Shown here: one piece after another, positions 7,074 through 16,698 of the stretch | How positions within the stretch are numbered: the stretch's first letter is position 1 | Layout: every line of letters begins with the position of its first letter | Source: Frigoriglobus tundricola | GTDB lineage: Bacteria; Planctomycetota; Planctomycetia; Gemmatales; Gemmataceae | DNA: 64,000 nucleotides | Direction: 5' to 3' | Assembly (NCBI RefSeq): GCF_013128195.2 | Contig: NZ_CP053452.2 | Span: 1,922,001 to 1,986,000, forward strand | Notes under the pieces: generated by a model | Told to the model about the DNA's origin: nothing | The model's input: the letters and a program-made list of their open reading frames with translations, nothing else | Database searches by the model: none | Translations under genes and position numbers: made by a program

Positions 7074-7421
7074 TCATGCCGCCGCTCCGTCACAGAGCCG
7101 CAGTCGGGCCAGGAGCTGATCGGGATCGGGACAGCCGACCCGGTTCCGGCTCTTCCATTCGCCCTGTCGCTCCTGCAACCAATCGGCGAAGACGGACGGC
7201 GGGCACCACCCCTCCACCAGCGACCGGGTCAGAGCGTGCGCGTCGGAATCGGCCAACCGGAACGAACACACGCAGTTGTCGCGCCCGTCAATGGGGCGAA
7301 CCCACTTCTTGACCTTGACCAGCCCGAACGGGTACGCATCGGTCACTTCGAGGCGCCACGCGTTCGCTTCAAAGGCAACGAAGTACAACCCGCGGACGCG
7401 TTTGATTGGGTGCTTTGGCAT
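7074..7421 (-). CDS. Hypothetical protein, 115 residues
   Basis: The product is compact and Trp-rich (VKVKKWVRPIDGRDNCVCSF, then ADWLQERQGEWKSRNRVG), without signal peptide or membrane segment, and ends in CDGAAA. The residue pattern looks like a real globular protein, but I do not recognise a family. It is the first gene on the chromosomal side of the tRNA. Its stop overlaps an ATG (ATGA) that opens a 25-codon frame down to 7000, which may be nothing. Confidence 0.55.
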   Translation of the reverse strand: MPKHPIKRVRGLYFVAFEANAWRLEVTDAYPFGLVKVKKWVRPIDGRDNCVCSFRLADSDAHALTRSLVEGWCPPSVFADWLQERQGEWKSRNRVGCPDPDQLLARLRLCDGAAA

Positions 7422-7568
7422 CGGAACTCACACGGACGAGCCCGGAAAAGAGCCACTTATCCCCTTCTCTTCTCCCGAACGCCAGATCACATTCACTCAA
7501 ACGGTTGTGCGTTGCGAGCGGCGACACAGCGGCGGGCGGGGTGCGCGGGGCAGCTCGCGAACCGCCCG

Positions 7569-8468
7569 TCACCCGTTGAGAAAAGCTGCCGCTGCGGTCG
7601 CGGTGGCGCCGGGGTGCGTGTACTGCGGGTAATGACCGCACGCCGCAAACTCCACCCGGCGCACGTCGGGCAGGTGGTCCATCAGAACCGCCTCGCACCC
7701 CCACGGAACGATGGGGTCGCGGTCGCCGCCGATGAGCAGAACCGGCGTGCGGATCGCAGGTAAGAGCGGGCGCAGGTCGAGCGTGTCCAGGGCAACCGCC
7801 CGGCGCGACGCCGCGGCGATGGGCGTCTGTCCGTTGCACCAGAGGAACAGCTCGCGGACCAGCGGGGAGCACCCGCGCCACGTCGTCGGGTCCGCGCGGC
7901 GCATCGCGAACGCGCGGAGCGGGAGTTCACACACCCGGCCGGACCAGAACCGCCCCTGCCGCGCGCCGAGCCGCTCGTACCATTTCAGCGGCCGGTACGC
8001 GAACCCGCCTTGCAGCACGCAGCGCGTGAACCGCCGCGGGTCCGCGGCCAGGGCGAACAGCGCGACCGTCGATCCGAACGACGAGCCGAGCAGCGCAACG
8101 CGTTCCAGCTTCAAGTGGTCGAGTAGCGCGAGCAGGTCCGCCGCGTAATCGGGGTGACGGTAGGCGCCGAGTTTCGCACCGTCGTCGAGACCGTTGGGGA
8201 GTTCGTAAGCGACGCAGGTGAAACGCGCCGCGAGCCGGTGCATGACCATCGCGAAGCCGCGCGGCGCGTCCGAGAGGCCGTGAATGATAACGAGCGGCGG
8301 GCCACTACCCCAGACCACGTACCGCAGTCGGTAGCGGTCGGTGTGGAAGGTCGCGTGCGCGGCCCGTCGGGCGAACGCCGCGAGGGCGGCGCGGCATTCG
8401 GCGTCGGTGACATCGGGAAGGGTGACCACGGTCCCGCCTGGCGGCGCTCCGGGCGGGTAGGCGATCAC
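7569..8468 (-). CDS. Alpha/beta hydrolase
   Basis: 299 residues from a GTG at 8468 that overlaps the stop of the upstream gene (GTGA) with GAGG in front; an open frame further upstream runs antiparallel to nothing and through the lectin gene, so it is rejected. The oxyanion region reads VIIHGLSDAPRG, the nucleophile elbow LLGSSFGS (Ser in G-x-S-x-G), the acid GGDRDPIVP and the catalytic His ACGHYPQYTHP, all in the expected order. This is the lipase/esterase/epoxide-hydrolase fold, soluble and cytoplasmic in appearance; the substrate is not predictable. It is translationally coupled to the secreted lectin-domain protein. Confidence 0.85.
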   Translation of the reverse strand: MIAYPPGAPPGGTVVTLPDVTDAECRAALAAFARRAAHATFHTDRYRLRYVVWGSGPPLVIIHGLSDAPRGFAMVMHRLAARFTCVAYELPNGLDDGAKLGAYRHPDYAADLLALLDHLKLERVALLGSSFGSTVALFALAADPRRFTRCVLQGGFAYRPLKWYERLGARQGRFWSGRVCELPLRAFAMRRADPTTWRGCSPLVRELFLWCNGQTPIAAASRRAVALDTLDLRPLLPAIRTPVLLIGGDRDPIVPWGCEAVLMDHLPDVRRVEFAACGHYPQYTHPGATATAAAAFLNG

Positions 8469-8944
8469 TTCACCTCTTCGACCCGCCAGAGTTGCTTCTT
8501 GACCTTCTCGTCGGCCTTCTTCTGAATGATGCCGCCCTCGTCGTCGATGTCCAGCACCAATTCGCTCGACTTGCTCTTGAGTCGGCGTTCCTTGCCCTCG
8601 CCGGCCCACGCCCACCGCTGGTTCTCGACACCCTCGTCCTTCGCGTCCCAGACGATGACGGTCGCGCCCTCGTCCTTCGAATCATCGTTGACGTCCAGCA
8701 CCTTGCCGCTCTTGCGGTTCACGAGCTTGTAATGCGTGCCGTCCTTCTCCAGTTTCCACTGCTGTGCCTTGTTGTCCGCGTCGGGTTTGGCGAGGACCGC
8801 GCGGGCGCCGGCCTCGTCGGAATCGTCCTTGACGGCCAGCACCTTGCCGGTGTCCACGTTCACGAGCCGGACGAACGTGTCGTCCGCCAGCGCCGGTGCG
8901 GAGGCGAGCGCGCAGGCGGCCAGAGCCACGAGTGAGCGGAACAT
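8465..8944 (-). CDS. Secreted ricin-type beta-trefoil lectin-domain protein
   Basis: 159 residues. ATG at 8944 with AGGAGG upstream. A signal peptide (MFRSLVALAACALASAPALA) is followed by a single beta-trefoil with repeating 'LVN..TGKVL.V.DDS' units and Q-x-W-type motifs (QQWKLEKDG, NQRWAWAG, KQLWRVEEVK). Ricin-B domains bind carbohydrates; here the domain stands alone, so a cell-surface or matrix-binding role is an inference. It sits upstream of, and overlaps, the alpha/beta hydrolase gene. Confidence 0.88.
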   Translation of the reverse strand: MFRSLVALAACALASAPALADDTFVRLVNVDTGKVLAVKDDSDEAGARAVLAKPDADNKAQQWKLEKDGTHYKLVNRKSGKVLDVNDDSKDEGATVIVWDAKDEGVENQRWAWAGEGKERRLKSKSSELVLDIDDEGGIIQKKADEKVKKQLWRVEEVK

Positions 8945-9176
8945 GAGATCCTCCTGAGTTGGGACGTTGAAGTGCGGGAGCGTGCGACCCTGCACGGGAA
9001 GTGGCAGTGTGAGCAGCGGTGCCGGGTCGATGAGGATGCTATCAGACTGCGGCGACCGGACCAAGCCCGGCCCGGGCCGAGTGGGAAGGATTCACCGAAT
9101 CACCACCCGCGGTTCACATCGGACGACGCAGCCGATATCCTGCCCCAAGAGCCGCCCGCACCGTTCGGAGCCCCGC

Positions 9177-9923
9177 ATGCACGCGCTCATCGTCGCCGCA
9201 CTCGTCGCCGTCGCACAGCCACCAGTCAAAGACGCCGCGTGGGAGCCCGCGCCGCGGGCCAAGGAATACCCCTGGATGTCTGTCGCGGCGTGGAAGAAAC
9301 TGCACGAGGGGCACCTCGCCCGCAGCAAGAAGGGCGGCGTGGACGTAGTGTTCCTCGGCGACTCGATCACCCAAGGCTGGGACGGGGCCGGTGCCCCGGT
9401 GTGGAAGAAGCGGTTCGAGCCGCTGAACGCGGCCAACTACGGGATCGGCGGCGACACCACCCGCGAAGTGCTCTACCGGCTGAACGGTGGCATCCTCGAC
9501 GGGATCAAGCCGAAGGTCGTCGTTCTGATGATCGGGACGAACAACTTCGGGCTGCCCGGCGACTCGGTCGCCGACACCGTCCGGGGGGTCGAGGCGGTGG
9601 TGGGGGCCGTGCGGAAGAAGGCCCCGGACGCGAAGGTGCTCTTGCTCGGCATCTTCCCGCGCGACAAGTCGGCCGGAACCCCCTTCCGCAAGAAGATCGC
9701 CGAGGCGAACGAGGCGCTGGCGAAGCTCGCCGACGCGAAGGCGGTGGTCTTCCTGGATCTGGGCAAGAAGTTCCTGGCGGCCGACGGCACCCTCCCGGCC
9801 GACGTCATGCCGGACGCCCTGCACCTCTCGGAGAAGGGGTACGGCATCTGGGCCGACGCGATCGACGAACCGCTGAAGGCGCTACTCAAGCCCTCCGAAC
9901 CCCGGCCAACGACCGGGGGCTGA
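9177..9923 (+). CDS. SGNH/GDSL-family hydrolase, exported
   Basis: 248 residues. ATG at 9177 with GGAG upstream and a short signal peptide (HALIVAALVAVAQ). The four SGNH blocks are visible: GDSITQGW (Ser nucleophile), GIGGDTT (Gly), GTNN (Asn) and DALHLSEKGY (Asp-x-x-His). The closest style is the platelet-activating-factor acetylhydrolase-like GDSL group, which in bacteria often deacetylates polysaccharides. It is divergent from the lectin gene across a 232-bp gap and convergent with purC. Confidence 0.88.
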   Translation: MHALIVAALVAVAQPPVKDAAWEPAPRAKEYPWMSVAAWKKLHEGHLARSKKGGVDVVFLGDSITQGWDGAGAPVWKKRFEPLNAANYGIGGDTTREVLYRLNGGILDGIKPKVVVLMIGTNNFGLPGDSVADTVRGVEAVVGAVRKKAPDAKVLLLGIFPRDKSAGTPFRKKIAEANEALAKLADAKAVVFLDLGKKFLAADGTLPADVMPDALHLSEKGYGIWADAIDEPLKALLKPSEPRPTTGG

Positions 9924-9927
9924 GGAA

Positions 9928-9947
9928 GCCCGGTCCTTTGACCGGGC
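9928..9947. terminator. Stem-loop between convergent genes
   Basis: An 8-bp perfect stem GCCCGGTC / GACCGGGC around a CTTT loop begins 5 bases after the GDSL gene stop, in the 65-bp gap before the convergent purC. It could act as a bidirectional terminator, though there is no T-run. Confidence 0.5.
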
Positions 9948-9988
9948 GGTGGGCTGATGTGCCGCGCGACCGCTCTCGTCCGAACGGC

Positions 9989-10864
9989 TCAACCCGTCAG
10001 CTTGTCCAGCGCCTCCTGGTACTTCGCGGCGGTGCGGGCCACGACATCGGCGGGCAGTTCCGGCGGCGGACTGGCCTTGTCCCACGGCTGCGTTTCGAGC
10101 CAGTCGCGGACGAACTGCTTGTCGAACGACGGCGGCGACGCCCCGACGCGATACGTTTCCTTCGGCCAGTAGCGCGAACTGTCCGGCGTCAGCACTTCGT
10201 CTATGAGGATCAACTCGCGCCCCGGCGCCGGTAACAGCCCCCATTCGAGCTTCGTGTCGGCGAGGATGAGTCCGCGGCTCTCCGCGTACTTCGCGGCGCG
10301 GGTGTACACGTCCAGGGTCCGCGCTCTCAGTTCCGTGGCCGTTTCGAGCCCGACGGTCCGCGCCATCACCTCGAACGAGATGTTCTCGTCGTGCCCCTCT
10401 TCGGCCTTCGTCGCGGGGGTAAAAATCGGCTCCGGCAACCGACTCGCGAGCTGCAACCCGGCGGGCAGTTTGAGCCCGCAGACGGTGCCGTGCGCCTGGT
10501 ACTCCTTCCACCCCGACCCGAGGAGGTAGCCGCGCGCAACGCACTCCACCGGGACCACGGTCGCCTTCTTCACCAGCATCGTCCGGCCGTCGAGTTCCGG
10601 CCGCTGGAACTCGGCCGGCAGCGCGGCCAGGTCCGCACTGATGAGGTGGTTCGGCACGTTCAGCCAGTCGAACCAGAACAGCGACATTTTCGTGAGCAGG
10701 CGGCCTTTGTTCGGAATGCCCGGGTGCAGCGTGTAGTCGAACGCGCTGATGCGGTCGGTGGCGACGATGACGAGCTTGTCGCCGAGGTCGTACACGTCGC
10801 GGACCTTGCCGCGGCGGGGCGTGTGCCCCGGCACCTGACTCTGTAACAGCGGTTCGACGGGCAT
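9989..10864 (-). CDS. purC: Phosphoribosylaminoimidazole-succinocarboxamide synthase
   Basis: 291 residues. SAICAR synthase joins aspartate to CAIR in purine synthesis using ATP. Recognisable blocks are [20 protein letters not shown] and DRISAFDY near the N-terminus, [16 protein letters not shown] and [13 protein letters not shown]. The length matches the eukaryote-like longer form. ATG at 10864 is chosen because it begins just before the conserved start of the family; no good ribosome-binding site is seen. A long antisense open frame continues upstream into the WD40 gene and is an artefact of composition. Divergent from the WD40 gene. Confidence 0.95.
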   Translation of the reverse strand: MPVEPLLQSQVPGHTPRRGKVRDVYDLGDKLVIVATDRISAFDYTLHPGIPNKGRLLTKMSLFWFDWLNVPNHLISADLAALPAEFQRPELDGRTMLVKKATVVPVECVARGYLLGSGWKEYQAHGTVCGLKLPAGLQLASRLPEPIFTPATKAEEGHDENISFEVMARTVGLETATELRARTLDVYTRAAKYAESRGLILADTKLEWGLLPAPGRELILIDEVLTPDSSRYWPKETYRVGASPPSFDKQFVRDWLETQPWDKASPPPELPADVVARTAAKYQEALDKLTG

Positions 10865-10981
10865 AACGGGAGGTCCGTGGGAAGGCCGGTGCGGCGGGCG
10901 CCGGCGGTGGCATGTATTGTAGTGTGATACGCTCGCGCCGCGAACGCCCCACGGGGCACCGCCGCACCGCCGGAGCACCCC

Positions 10982-12457
10982 ATGCTCAAGCACGAAGTGA
11001 AGCTCATCGACCCGGGCGCGGACCAGATCGTCGCGGCCCTCACGGAAACCACGGCCGGCGCGAACAAGCGGTGCCGCGCGCGGCTCCTGGCGGACGACCC
11101 GGCGAAGTGGCGGAAGTTCGCCCGCAAGGCCGCCGCGGCGGCCGAGGGCCACGCGCTGTTCCGCGGCGGCCGGGGCGGCGTGCCCGCGACGCAGGTGCTC
11201 GCCGCGTGGTGGACCGACGCGGCCGGGCGCAAGCACGTCGTCCTCCGCGGCCGGCGCGTGGAGCACGACGAGGCGAAGCGGCTGCTCCAGAGCGCCGACC
11301 TCGACGCGCGCCCGGCGCTCTGGCACGCGTACCCCGAGTACGTGTGCCGGCGGACGGTGGGCGCGGAGTCGCAGGTCGTGTGCGCGTGCGGGTGCGGGGC
11401 GGTGGGCACGCCCGAGTCGCTCGGGTGGATGGGCGAAACGTGCGGCCCGTGCTTCGACCGCAAACAGGAGGTCGGGCCGGCCGGGCTGAGCACGAATCTG
11501 CCCGGGGTCCTTTACGGCAACCGCGACCCGCTCGGAACGGTGGCGTGTTCGCCGGACGGCAGCCGCGTCGCGGCGAAGGAGGGCGACGACTGTGTCACCT
11601 ACTGGGACATTCCGACCCGCACGCGGACCGTGACCCGGTTCCCCGGCGCGCACGTTGCGGACGTGGCGATCACCTCCGACGCCCGGCACCTGATCGCCGT
11701 CGGGTTCGGCGCCCTCGATCTGCGCGTCGGGCTGTTCGCCGCGTTCGACCTGACCACCGATCCGCCCGCCCGCATCGAGCGGGCGCTCGGAACCGACCGG
11801 CCGGCGTTCCGCGTCGTGGCGCTCCGCGCTGCCGGCGCCGCGGTCGTTCAATCGGTGCAGAACGACAACGCGACCCCGACCCGGGCGGACGTCGTTCGCG
11901 TCCCGTCGGGCGACCCGGTTCACGGCTTCAACCTGTCCGGCGACGACGTGGGGCGGCTCGCGGTTTCGCCCGACGGTACGCGTCTCGCCACCTGCGGGCG
12001 CCGGGTCGCGGTGTTCGACCTGCGAACCGGCGCATTGCAGCGCGAGTTCTGGCTCGCGGCCTGTTCCGACGTCGGGTTCTCCGCCGACGGCACGCGCGTA
12101 ATCGGCTCGTACAGCGGGAAGCTCCAATCGCACGACCTCGCGACGGGAAAACCGATCGCCGACGGTCGCGTGGACCGGTCGAGGGGCGTGCCCCTCGCCG
12201 ACGGGGCGCGATCGCTCGTCGTCGATCCGGCGGGCCGGTTCGTTTATGTCGGGAGCTGGCAGGGAAAGCTGTACGCGTTCGCCGCCGACTCACTGGAACT
12301 GTGCGCCGTGTTCGAGTGGCACCTCGGTGCCGTCCAAGGTTTGGCGCTGTCCGCCGACGGCTCGCGGCTGTTCAGCTCCGGCGGCGACGGGTGCGTGAAG
12401 GTGTGGCCGATCCGGGACTTACTGCGGGGCGTGAACGAGCCGCACGCGGCGACGTGA
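10982..12457 (+). CDS. WD40 beta-propeller protein with Cys-rich insertion
   Basis: 491 residues. The N-terminal 130 residues are a helical, Trp-containing region unlike WD40. Around residues 135-165 is a Cys cluster (CACGCGAVG then CGPCF) that could bind zinc. From about residue 180 onward a propeller shows repeating 'SPDG.RVA....V..WD' and '[19 protein letters not shown]' units. Cytoplasmic, since no signal peptide is visible. WD40 proteins are scaffolds; partners are unknown. The gene stands alone and is convergent with the GTPase gene, with a 188-bp gap in which I see nothing. Confidence 0.85.
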   Translation: MLKHEVKLIDPGADQIVAALTETTAGANKRCRARLLADDPAKWRKFARKAAAAAEGHALFRGGRGGVPATQVLAAWWTDAAGRKHVVLRGRRVEHDEAKRLLQSADLDARPALWHAYPEYVCRRTVGAESQVVCACGCGAVGTPESLGWMGETCGPCFDRKQEVGPAGLSTNLPGVLYGNRDPLGTVACSPDGSRVAAKEGDDCVTYWDIPTRTRTVTRFPGAHVADVAITSDARHLIAVGFGALDLRVGLFAAFDLTTDPPARIERALGTDRPAFRVVALRAAGAAVVQSVQNDNATPTRADVVRVPSGDPVHGFNLSGDDVGRLAVSPDGTRLATCGRRVAVFDLRTGALQREFWLAACSDVGFSADGTRVIGSYSGKLQSHDLATGKPIADGRVDRSRGVPLADGARSLVVDPAGRFVYVGSWQGKLYAFAADSLELCAVFEWHLGAVQGLALSADGSRLFSSGGDGCVKVWPIRDLLRGVNEPHAAT

Positions 12458-12645
12458 GCCGACACAGGGGCTGCGGTAAGGAGGGTGGTGCCCATGTTGA
12501 GAGGCCACAATGGCCCCGGAGCGGGCTCGGGGGTTCATCCCGCCTGATACGGCTGTGTCACTTTTGGGCCTTCGGCCCCTCCATCGTTCTCTTCAGTACA
12601 ACAAGGGCGCGACGTGCGGCCGTCCGGGCGGCGGTCCCAGGGGAA

Positions 12646-14283
12646 TCACTTCTTGAACGCGTCGCGGAGGATGTTGAACACCTTCTTGCCGCTTTCGATC
12701 ACCTGTTCCCCGATCTTCTCGTACTGACCGGCGCGGCCTTCCTGCTCGAACGCCTTCAACACCGCCGTGCCGCGGGCGTGGTCGAGGTGCGACGCCAGTG
12801 CGGGGACCAGCCCCTCCGCCACGCCGAACCGCGCCCCGTCCGCGCCACACACGGGCACGATGTCCGTCGCGCGGTCGCCCATTTGCTCTTTCACCACGCC
12901 TACGCACTCGCGAATGTTCAGCTCCTTCGGCCGCGTGCCCGCCTTCCAGTCGTACGGCGGCGCCCACTCGGCCTTGGGACTGAGCAGATCGATGTGCGAC
13001 ACGACGACCACCACCGGCGGCATCTTGAGGTGCGGCTTGGCCGCGAACCACGCCCGGAGCCGGTCCAACAGCACGATGTCCTGTTGCCGGCCGGGGTTCA
13101 CCGCCTGGGTGACCAGTACGATGAGGTCGGCGTCGCGCGACGCCTCCACCGCGGCGGCGAAGTCCGCGTCGGTCGGGCCGTCCTGACCGTACCCGCTGGT
13201 GTCGAGAATGCTGACCGGCTGACCATCGGGCAGCGCGTAGTCGTACCGGACGCCAGCCGTAACCGGCAGCCGGTCCACGGTCGCGGCGTGGCGCCCGAGC
13301 AGGGCGTTCACCAGGCTCGATTTGCCCGCTTTCACGGACCCGAGCACGCTGAGCGTGATCGCCTTCGGCCCGGCGTGGCCGGGTTGCGGAGCGGGGCCGA
13401 AGGCACCGCCAGGCCCGGCCGAGGGCGGAGCGTTCGCCGCGGTGGAGATGACGGCTTCGCCGAGGTCCGTCAGCGTCGGGGCCGGGCGCTGCGCCGGGTC
13501 GTCGGCCGGCGGCGCCTGGTGCTGCGCGAGCAGTTCGCGGTACCGCTTCGCGCCCACCTTCAGCCGCCCGCTGTTCAACTCGACCAAGTAGCGGCCTAGC
13601 TGGTGAATGAACGCGGTGTGGAACCACAGGACGACGTTGTCCTGGATGCGGTCCATCAGCGAGCCGAGAGCAGCCTTGCTGGCCAGGTAGCGGAGGGCCG
13701 TTTGTACCGGATCGAAAACGGCGGCCCCGGCCCAGTACACGTTCATGCCGGTCTTGTACCAGCCGACGGCCTTGCGCGCGCGTTTCATGTCGCGGATGCG
13801 GAGCATGTGCGAACCGGGCACATATTTTTGCACCAGTTCGTCGAGGTCCGCGGAGGCGAGTTCGACGCACGCGAGGACCTCCGGCAGCGTGAGGTGCTCG
13901 AACGGGTCGTCCGCGCCGGGGTTATAGATCGCGCCGACCTGCTTCGCGAGGTCGAGCGCCAGTTCCGTGTAGTGTTGCGGGTTTTCGAGCTGCGCGGTCG
14001 TCACCTTCTCAAACGACTTGCCCTTCTCGACCACTTTCTCCCATGCCACCTTGTCGCGGTCGGTCCAGTAGCCGGGCGGGCGCACCTCATCAACGGGCGG
14101 CAGGCTCTTCGGCTTCGTCCACCGCCACCCGAGGAAATAGGTAAAAGCGAAACACAGGAACATCGGAATCCACGCCCACACCATCCACCCTGTTGACCAC
14201 AGGTGGTAGCCGCCGGCCCCCATGAGGAACGCGAAGGGGGTGAGGAACAGAACGGCCAGGAGGATCAGGCGGAACCGTGTCAT
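12646..14283 (-). CDS. Membrane-anchored dynamin/Era-like GTPase
   Basis: 545 residues. ATG at 14283. Two N-terminal membrane segments (about 5-25 and 30-52) precede a long helical stretch and then a G domain: G1 GSVKAGKSSLVNAL, a T in PVTAGVR as likely G2, G3 DTSGYG, and G4 VSHIDLL in place of the usual NKxD. A Pro/Ala linker lies at about 275-315. The family resembles YcjX/YfjP-type GTPases coupled to DUF697 proteins. Downstream of the second GTPase on the same strand across 132 bp, so probably co-transcribed. Role unknown; such GTPases are often linked to membrane stress. Confidence 0.8.
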   Translation of the reverse strand: MTRFRLILLAVLFLTPFAFLMGAGGYHLWSTGWMVWAWIPMFLCFAFTYFLGWRWTKPKSLPPVDEVRPPGYWTDRDKVAWEKVVEKGKSFEKVTTAQLENPQHYTELALDLAKQVGAIYNPGADDPFEHLTLPEVLACVELASADLDELVQKYVPGSHMLRIRDMKRARKAVGWYKTGMNVYWAGAAVFDPVQTALRYLASKAALGSLMDRIQDNVVLWFHTAFIHQLGRYLVELNSGRLKVGAKRYRELLAQHQAPPADDPAQRPAPTLTDLGEAVISTAANAPPSAGPGGAFGPAPQPGHAGPKAITLSVLGSVKAGKSSLVNALLGRHAATVDRLPVTAGVRYDYALPDGQPVSILDTSGYGQDGPTDADFAAAVEASRDADLIVLVTQAVNPGRQQDIVLLDRLRAWFAAKPHLKMPPVVVVVSHIDLLSPKAEWAPPYDWKAGTRPKELNIRECVGVVKEQMGDRATDIVPVCGADGARFGVAEGLVPALASHLDHARGTAVLKAFEQEGRAGQYEKIGEQVIESGKKVFNILRDAFKK

Positions 14284-14415
14284 GGGGTACCCCGGGGCGT
14301 TGGGCGATTTGATCCCGAAAACCACCCCGCCCCCAAGGGGAGAGGGGCTCCGGACTACCGGCCGGTCCCGGCCCCCTTCCTTCTTAGGGAAGGGGTTGGG
14401 GGGTGGGTTCTTATA

Positions 14416-15621
14416 CTACTTCGCACCCTTCGGGTGATCGGCCTTCCACTGCGCCTCGGCGGCGGTGTACTGTTCGTGATAGACCTTGCGCAGCGTATCG
14501 GGCGACGGAACGTGCCCCTCGCACACCGCCTCGAAGTAGAAACACAGCGCCCGGCCGAGGGCGTACGTTGAGGCCGCGGCCACCGTCGCCCCGACCGCCG
14601 AGCCGATGAACGGGATGAACTTCACCGCCTGCCGCGCGAGGGTCCGCGCCACCATCCCGACGCCCACGGCCGCGGCCAGTTCGCGCATCCGCTCGGCCGT
14701 CATCGGCTGACCGTAGACCTGTGCGAGGTGGTTCGCCATCCGCGCCTGAATGCCCGGTAGCAGCACCATGTCCACAAACGGGATCGGCAGCGCCCCGGCC
14801 GTTCCGGCCATCGACGTGTAGCCCAAGATGAGCGGCATCGCGTGCCGCAGGTGCGCGCCCTTCAGTGCGTCCGTCGCCTCCTTCAGCCGCAGGAGCGTCT
14901 GCCGGTAGGCGGCCGGGAGCGCCGTCAGGAGCGTCTGCTTGAGCTGCTCGCCGCCGTAGTTCGGTTCGCTGAAGCCGTCGTCGGATTTTGTCAGATCGAA
15001 CGGGACACAGAAGTCGAACAGGCCGTGAAACGCGCGGCGGTGCTCGTCGATACAGTCGCGGAGCGGTTGCGGCAGCGTCTCCGGGAGTTGGGCGTGCGGG
15101 TCCGCCGCTAGCGCGCCGAACGGGTACGGGTCGGGGTGCGGTTGCCGGGGGATCGTCTCGTGCAGGCACGTGACGGCCAGGATCACGGGCCGCGAGCGGC
15201 TGGCGGCGCGAATGCGTTCGAGGGCGGCGCGCACGTTGCCCTGGGCGAAGTCGGTCGCCTTCACCGTCACGATCACGACGTGCGCGGTCGGGTCGAACGC
15301 GGCGATGTCTTCCGCCGGGTCGTAGCCGGGCTCGTCGACGCCGCGGGTGTCGAGGAAGGTGAGCAGCGGCGCGTCGGGCGTGGGGAACCGGTAAAGCCGG
15401 GAGGTTCGGGTACACGGGCGGAACCCGGAGCCGATCGCGGCGTCTTCTGCGCCCGTCAGGAAGCGGACGAGGGACGTCTTGCCGGACTGCGTTTTGCCGA
15501 GCAGCCAGAACACCGGGGTCGGTGTCTTGGTGCGCAGGTCGGCGAGCGTCGCCTCCAGGTCCGGGGGCGGGCTCGGGTCGCCCGTCACCGTTCGCTTGAC
15601 CGCGTCCCAGAGCCGACTCAT
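14416..15621 (-). CDS. DUF697-like GTPase with C-terminal membrane helices
   Basis: 401 residues. ATG at 15621 with GGAGGGG upstream. The G domain comes first: G1 LLGKTQSGKTSLVRFLTG, G3 DTRGVDEPG, and CLHE in the G4 position rather than NKxD. The C-terminal 160 residues alternate hydrophobic helices (ILGYTSMAGTAGALPIPFVD; AVKFIPFIGSAVGATVAAAS), the pattern of DUF697. It is the promoter-proximal gene of a two-GTPase pair. The gap to the partner (14284-14415) contains C-rich and G-rich imperfect inverted arms. Confidence 0.82.
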   Translation of the reverse strand: MSRLWDAVKRTVTGDPSPPPDLEATLADLRTKTPTPVFWLLGKTQSGKTSLVRFLTGAEDAAIGSGFRPCTRTSRLYRFPTPDAPLLTFLDTRGVDEPGYDPAEDIAAFDPTAHVVIVTVKATDFAQGNVRAALERIRAASRSRPVILAVTCLHETIPRQPHPDPYPFGALAADPHAQLPETLPQPLRDCIDEHRRAFHGLFDFCVPFDLTKSDDGFSEPNYGGEQLKQTLLTALPAAYRQTLLRLKEATDALKGAHLRHAMPLILGYTSMAGTAGALPIPFVDMVLLPGIQARMANHLAQVYGQPMTAERMRELAAAVGVGMVARTLARQAVKFIPFIGSAVGATVAAASTYALGRALCFYFEAVCEGHVPSPDTLRKVYHEQYTAAEAQWKADHPKGAK

Positions 15622-15720
15622 AGCCCCTCCGCTGTGACCGGGTACGCCGGACCGCTTCCCCTTGACCCCACACGCCGCGTCGGTTATCGCGTGCGACCAT
15701 CTTATCCCGTGTGGTGCGTC

Positions 15721-16638
15721 ATGGACGGCGGGTTCGGCAGCCTGAAACTGTTCGCGTACGAGTCGGACGGCTCGGCGGAACACCGCACGCCCCTGCCGGG
15801 ACCGGCCTCCATTGGAACGGACATCGGGCTCGCGATGAATCGCCCGGACCCACACGTCGCCGCGACCCGCGAACTCATCCGCCCGCCCACGGTTCATCGT
15901 GGCCGGCGCGAATCGGAGCCCTTTTCCGCCGCATGGTTCGAGGAACTGGAGCAAAAACGGTACCAACGACACGGGGCGTGGCTCACACGGGCCCTGGAGT
16001 TCGGGCGGCACCCCGGCGAATCGCTGCTCGTTCTCGGCTGCGGTCTGGGCACCGACGCCGTCCGCTACGCCCGGACCGACACGACCGTCACCGTCGCGAC
16101 CACGGCCGACGAGTACCCGAATATCGTCCGCGCCAACTTTGCCCGCGACGGGCTCACCGCCACGTTCGCCAAACTCGACGGCCCGCGGCTCCCGTTCGCC
16201 GACGGCGCGTTTGATGTGGTCACGTGGAACACGCTTTACGATCCGGCCGCCCCCGACCCGACCCGCGTGGACGAGCTGTTCCGCGTGTTGAAGCCCGGCG
16301 GGAAAGTGATCGGCCTGTTCCCGGCCCGTTTCGACTCCGCGTTCTGGCAGGACATATTTCTGCCCCTTCAGCGCCTGTGGTGGCGCCGGCCACAGGACCC
16401 CGCGACCGCGCCGAAGACCTCCGCCCGTGAACTGCGCCGTACGTTCGCCCGCTTCGGCGAACTCCGCGTTTCCAAAAGGCATTTGCGCCGGGGCGAGTTG
16501 CCGCACGTGTGGCGCATCTTCCCGCTCATGCTCCTGGAGCGGTGGATCGGCCGCGTGCTGGTTCTGAAGGCGAAAAAGCCCATCCTCGTCACCCGGCCCC
16601 AAACGAAGTTCGACACGCCCGGCCGTCTGGCGGCGTGA
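15721..16638 (+). CDS. Class I SAM-dependent methyltransferase
   Basis: 305 residues. Motif I is LVLGCGLGTDAVRYA, followed by ATTADEYPNIVRANF, the motif II acidic position, and a post-I block FDVVTWNTLYD and VLKPGGKVIGLFPARF. It is a methyltransferase type 11-like enzyme; the substrate cannot be told. The N-terminal region (PFSAAWFEELEQKRYQRHG) is a helical cap. ATG at 15721 is taken because GC at third positions is high from there on; ATG at 15835 is the alternative and starts just before the better conserved part. Divergent from the GTPase pair. Confidence 0.82.
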   Translation: MDGGFGSLKLFAYESDGSAEHRTPLPGPASIGTDIGLAMNRPDPHVAATRELIRPPTVHRGRRESEPFSAAWFEELEQKRYQRHGAWLTRALEFGRHPGESLLVLGCGLGTDAVRYARTDTTVTVATTADEYPNIVRANFARDGLTATFAKLDGPRLPFADGAFDVVTWNTLYDPAAPDPTRVDELFRVLKPGGKVIGLFPARFDSAFWQDIFLPLQRLWWRRPQDPATAPKTSARELRRTFARFGELRVSKRHLRRGELPHVWRIFPLMLLERWIGRVLVLKAKKPILVTRPQTKFDTPGRLAA

Positions 16639-16698
16639 CGGGCAACGGGCACAGTCCCGGTTCATAAAGTCGAAGAGCGGAGCGGGTTGGGGACTCCA

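Noticed and set aside
7000-7077. 25-codon frame overlapping the stop of the 115-residue gene by ATGA
   Set aside because: Too short to support; may be translated by coupling but there is no further evidence.
9989-12133. A 714-codon minus-strand frame including purC and its upstream region
   Set aside because: The part upstream of 10864 is antisense to the WD40 gene and has Arg/Pro/Gly-rich, low-complexity sequence; purC starts at 10864.
10912-13599. An 895-codon plus-strand frame
   Set aside because: Overlaps the WD40 gene in another frame and the GTPase on the opposite strand; the product is extremely Arg-rich, which is a composition artefact of high-GC DNA.
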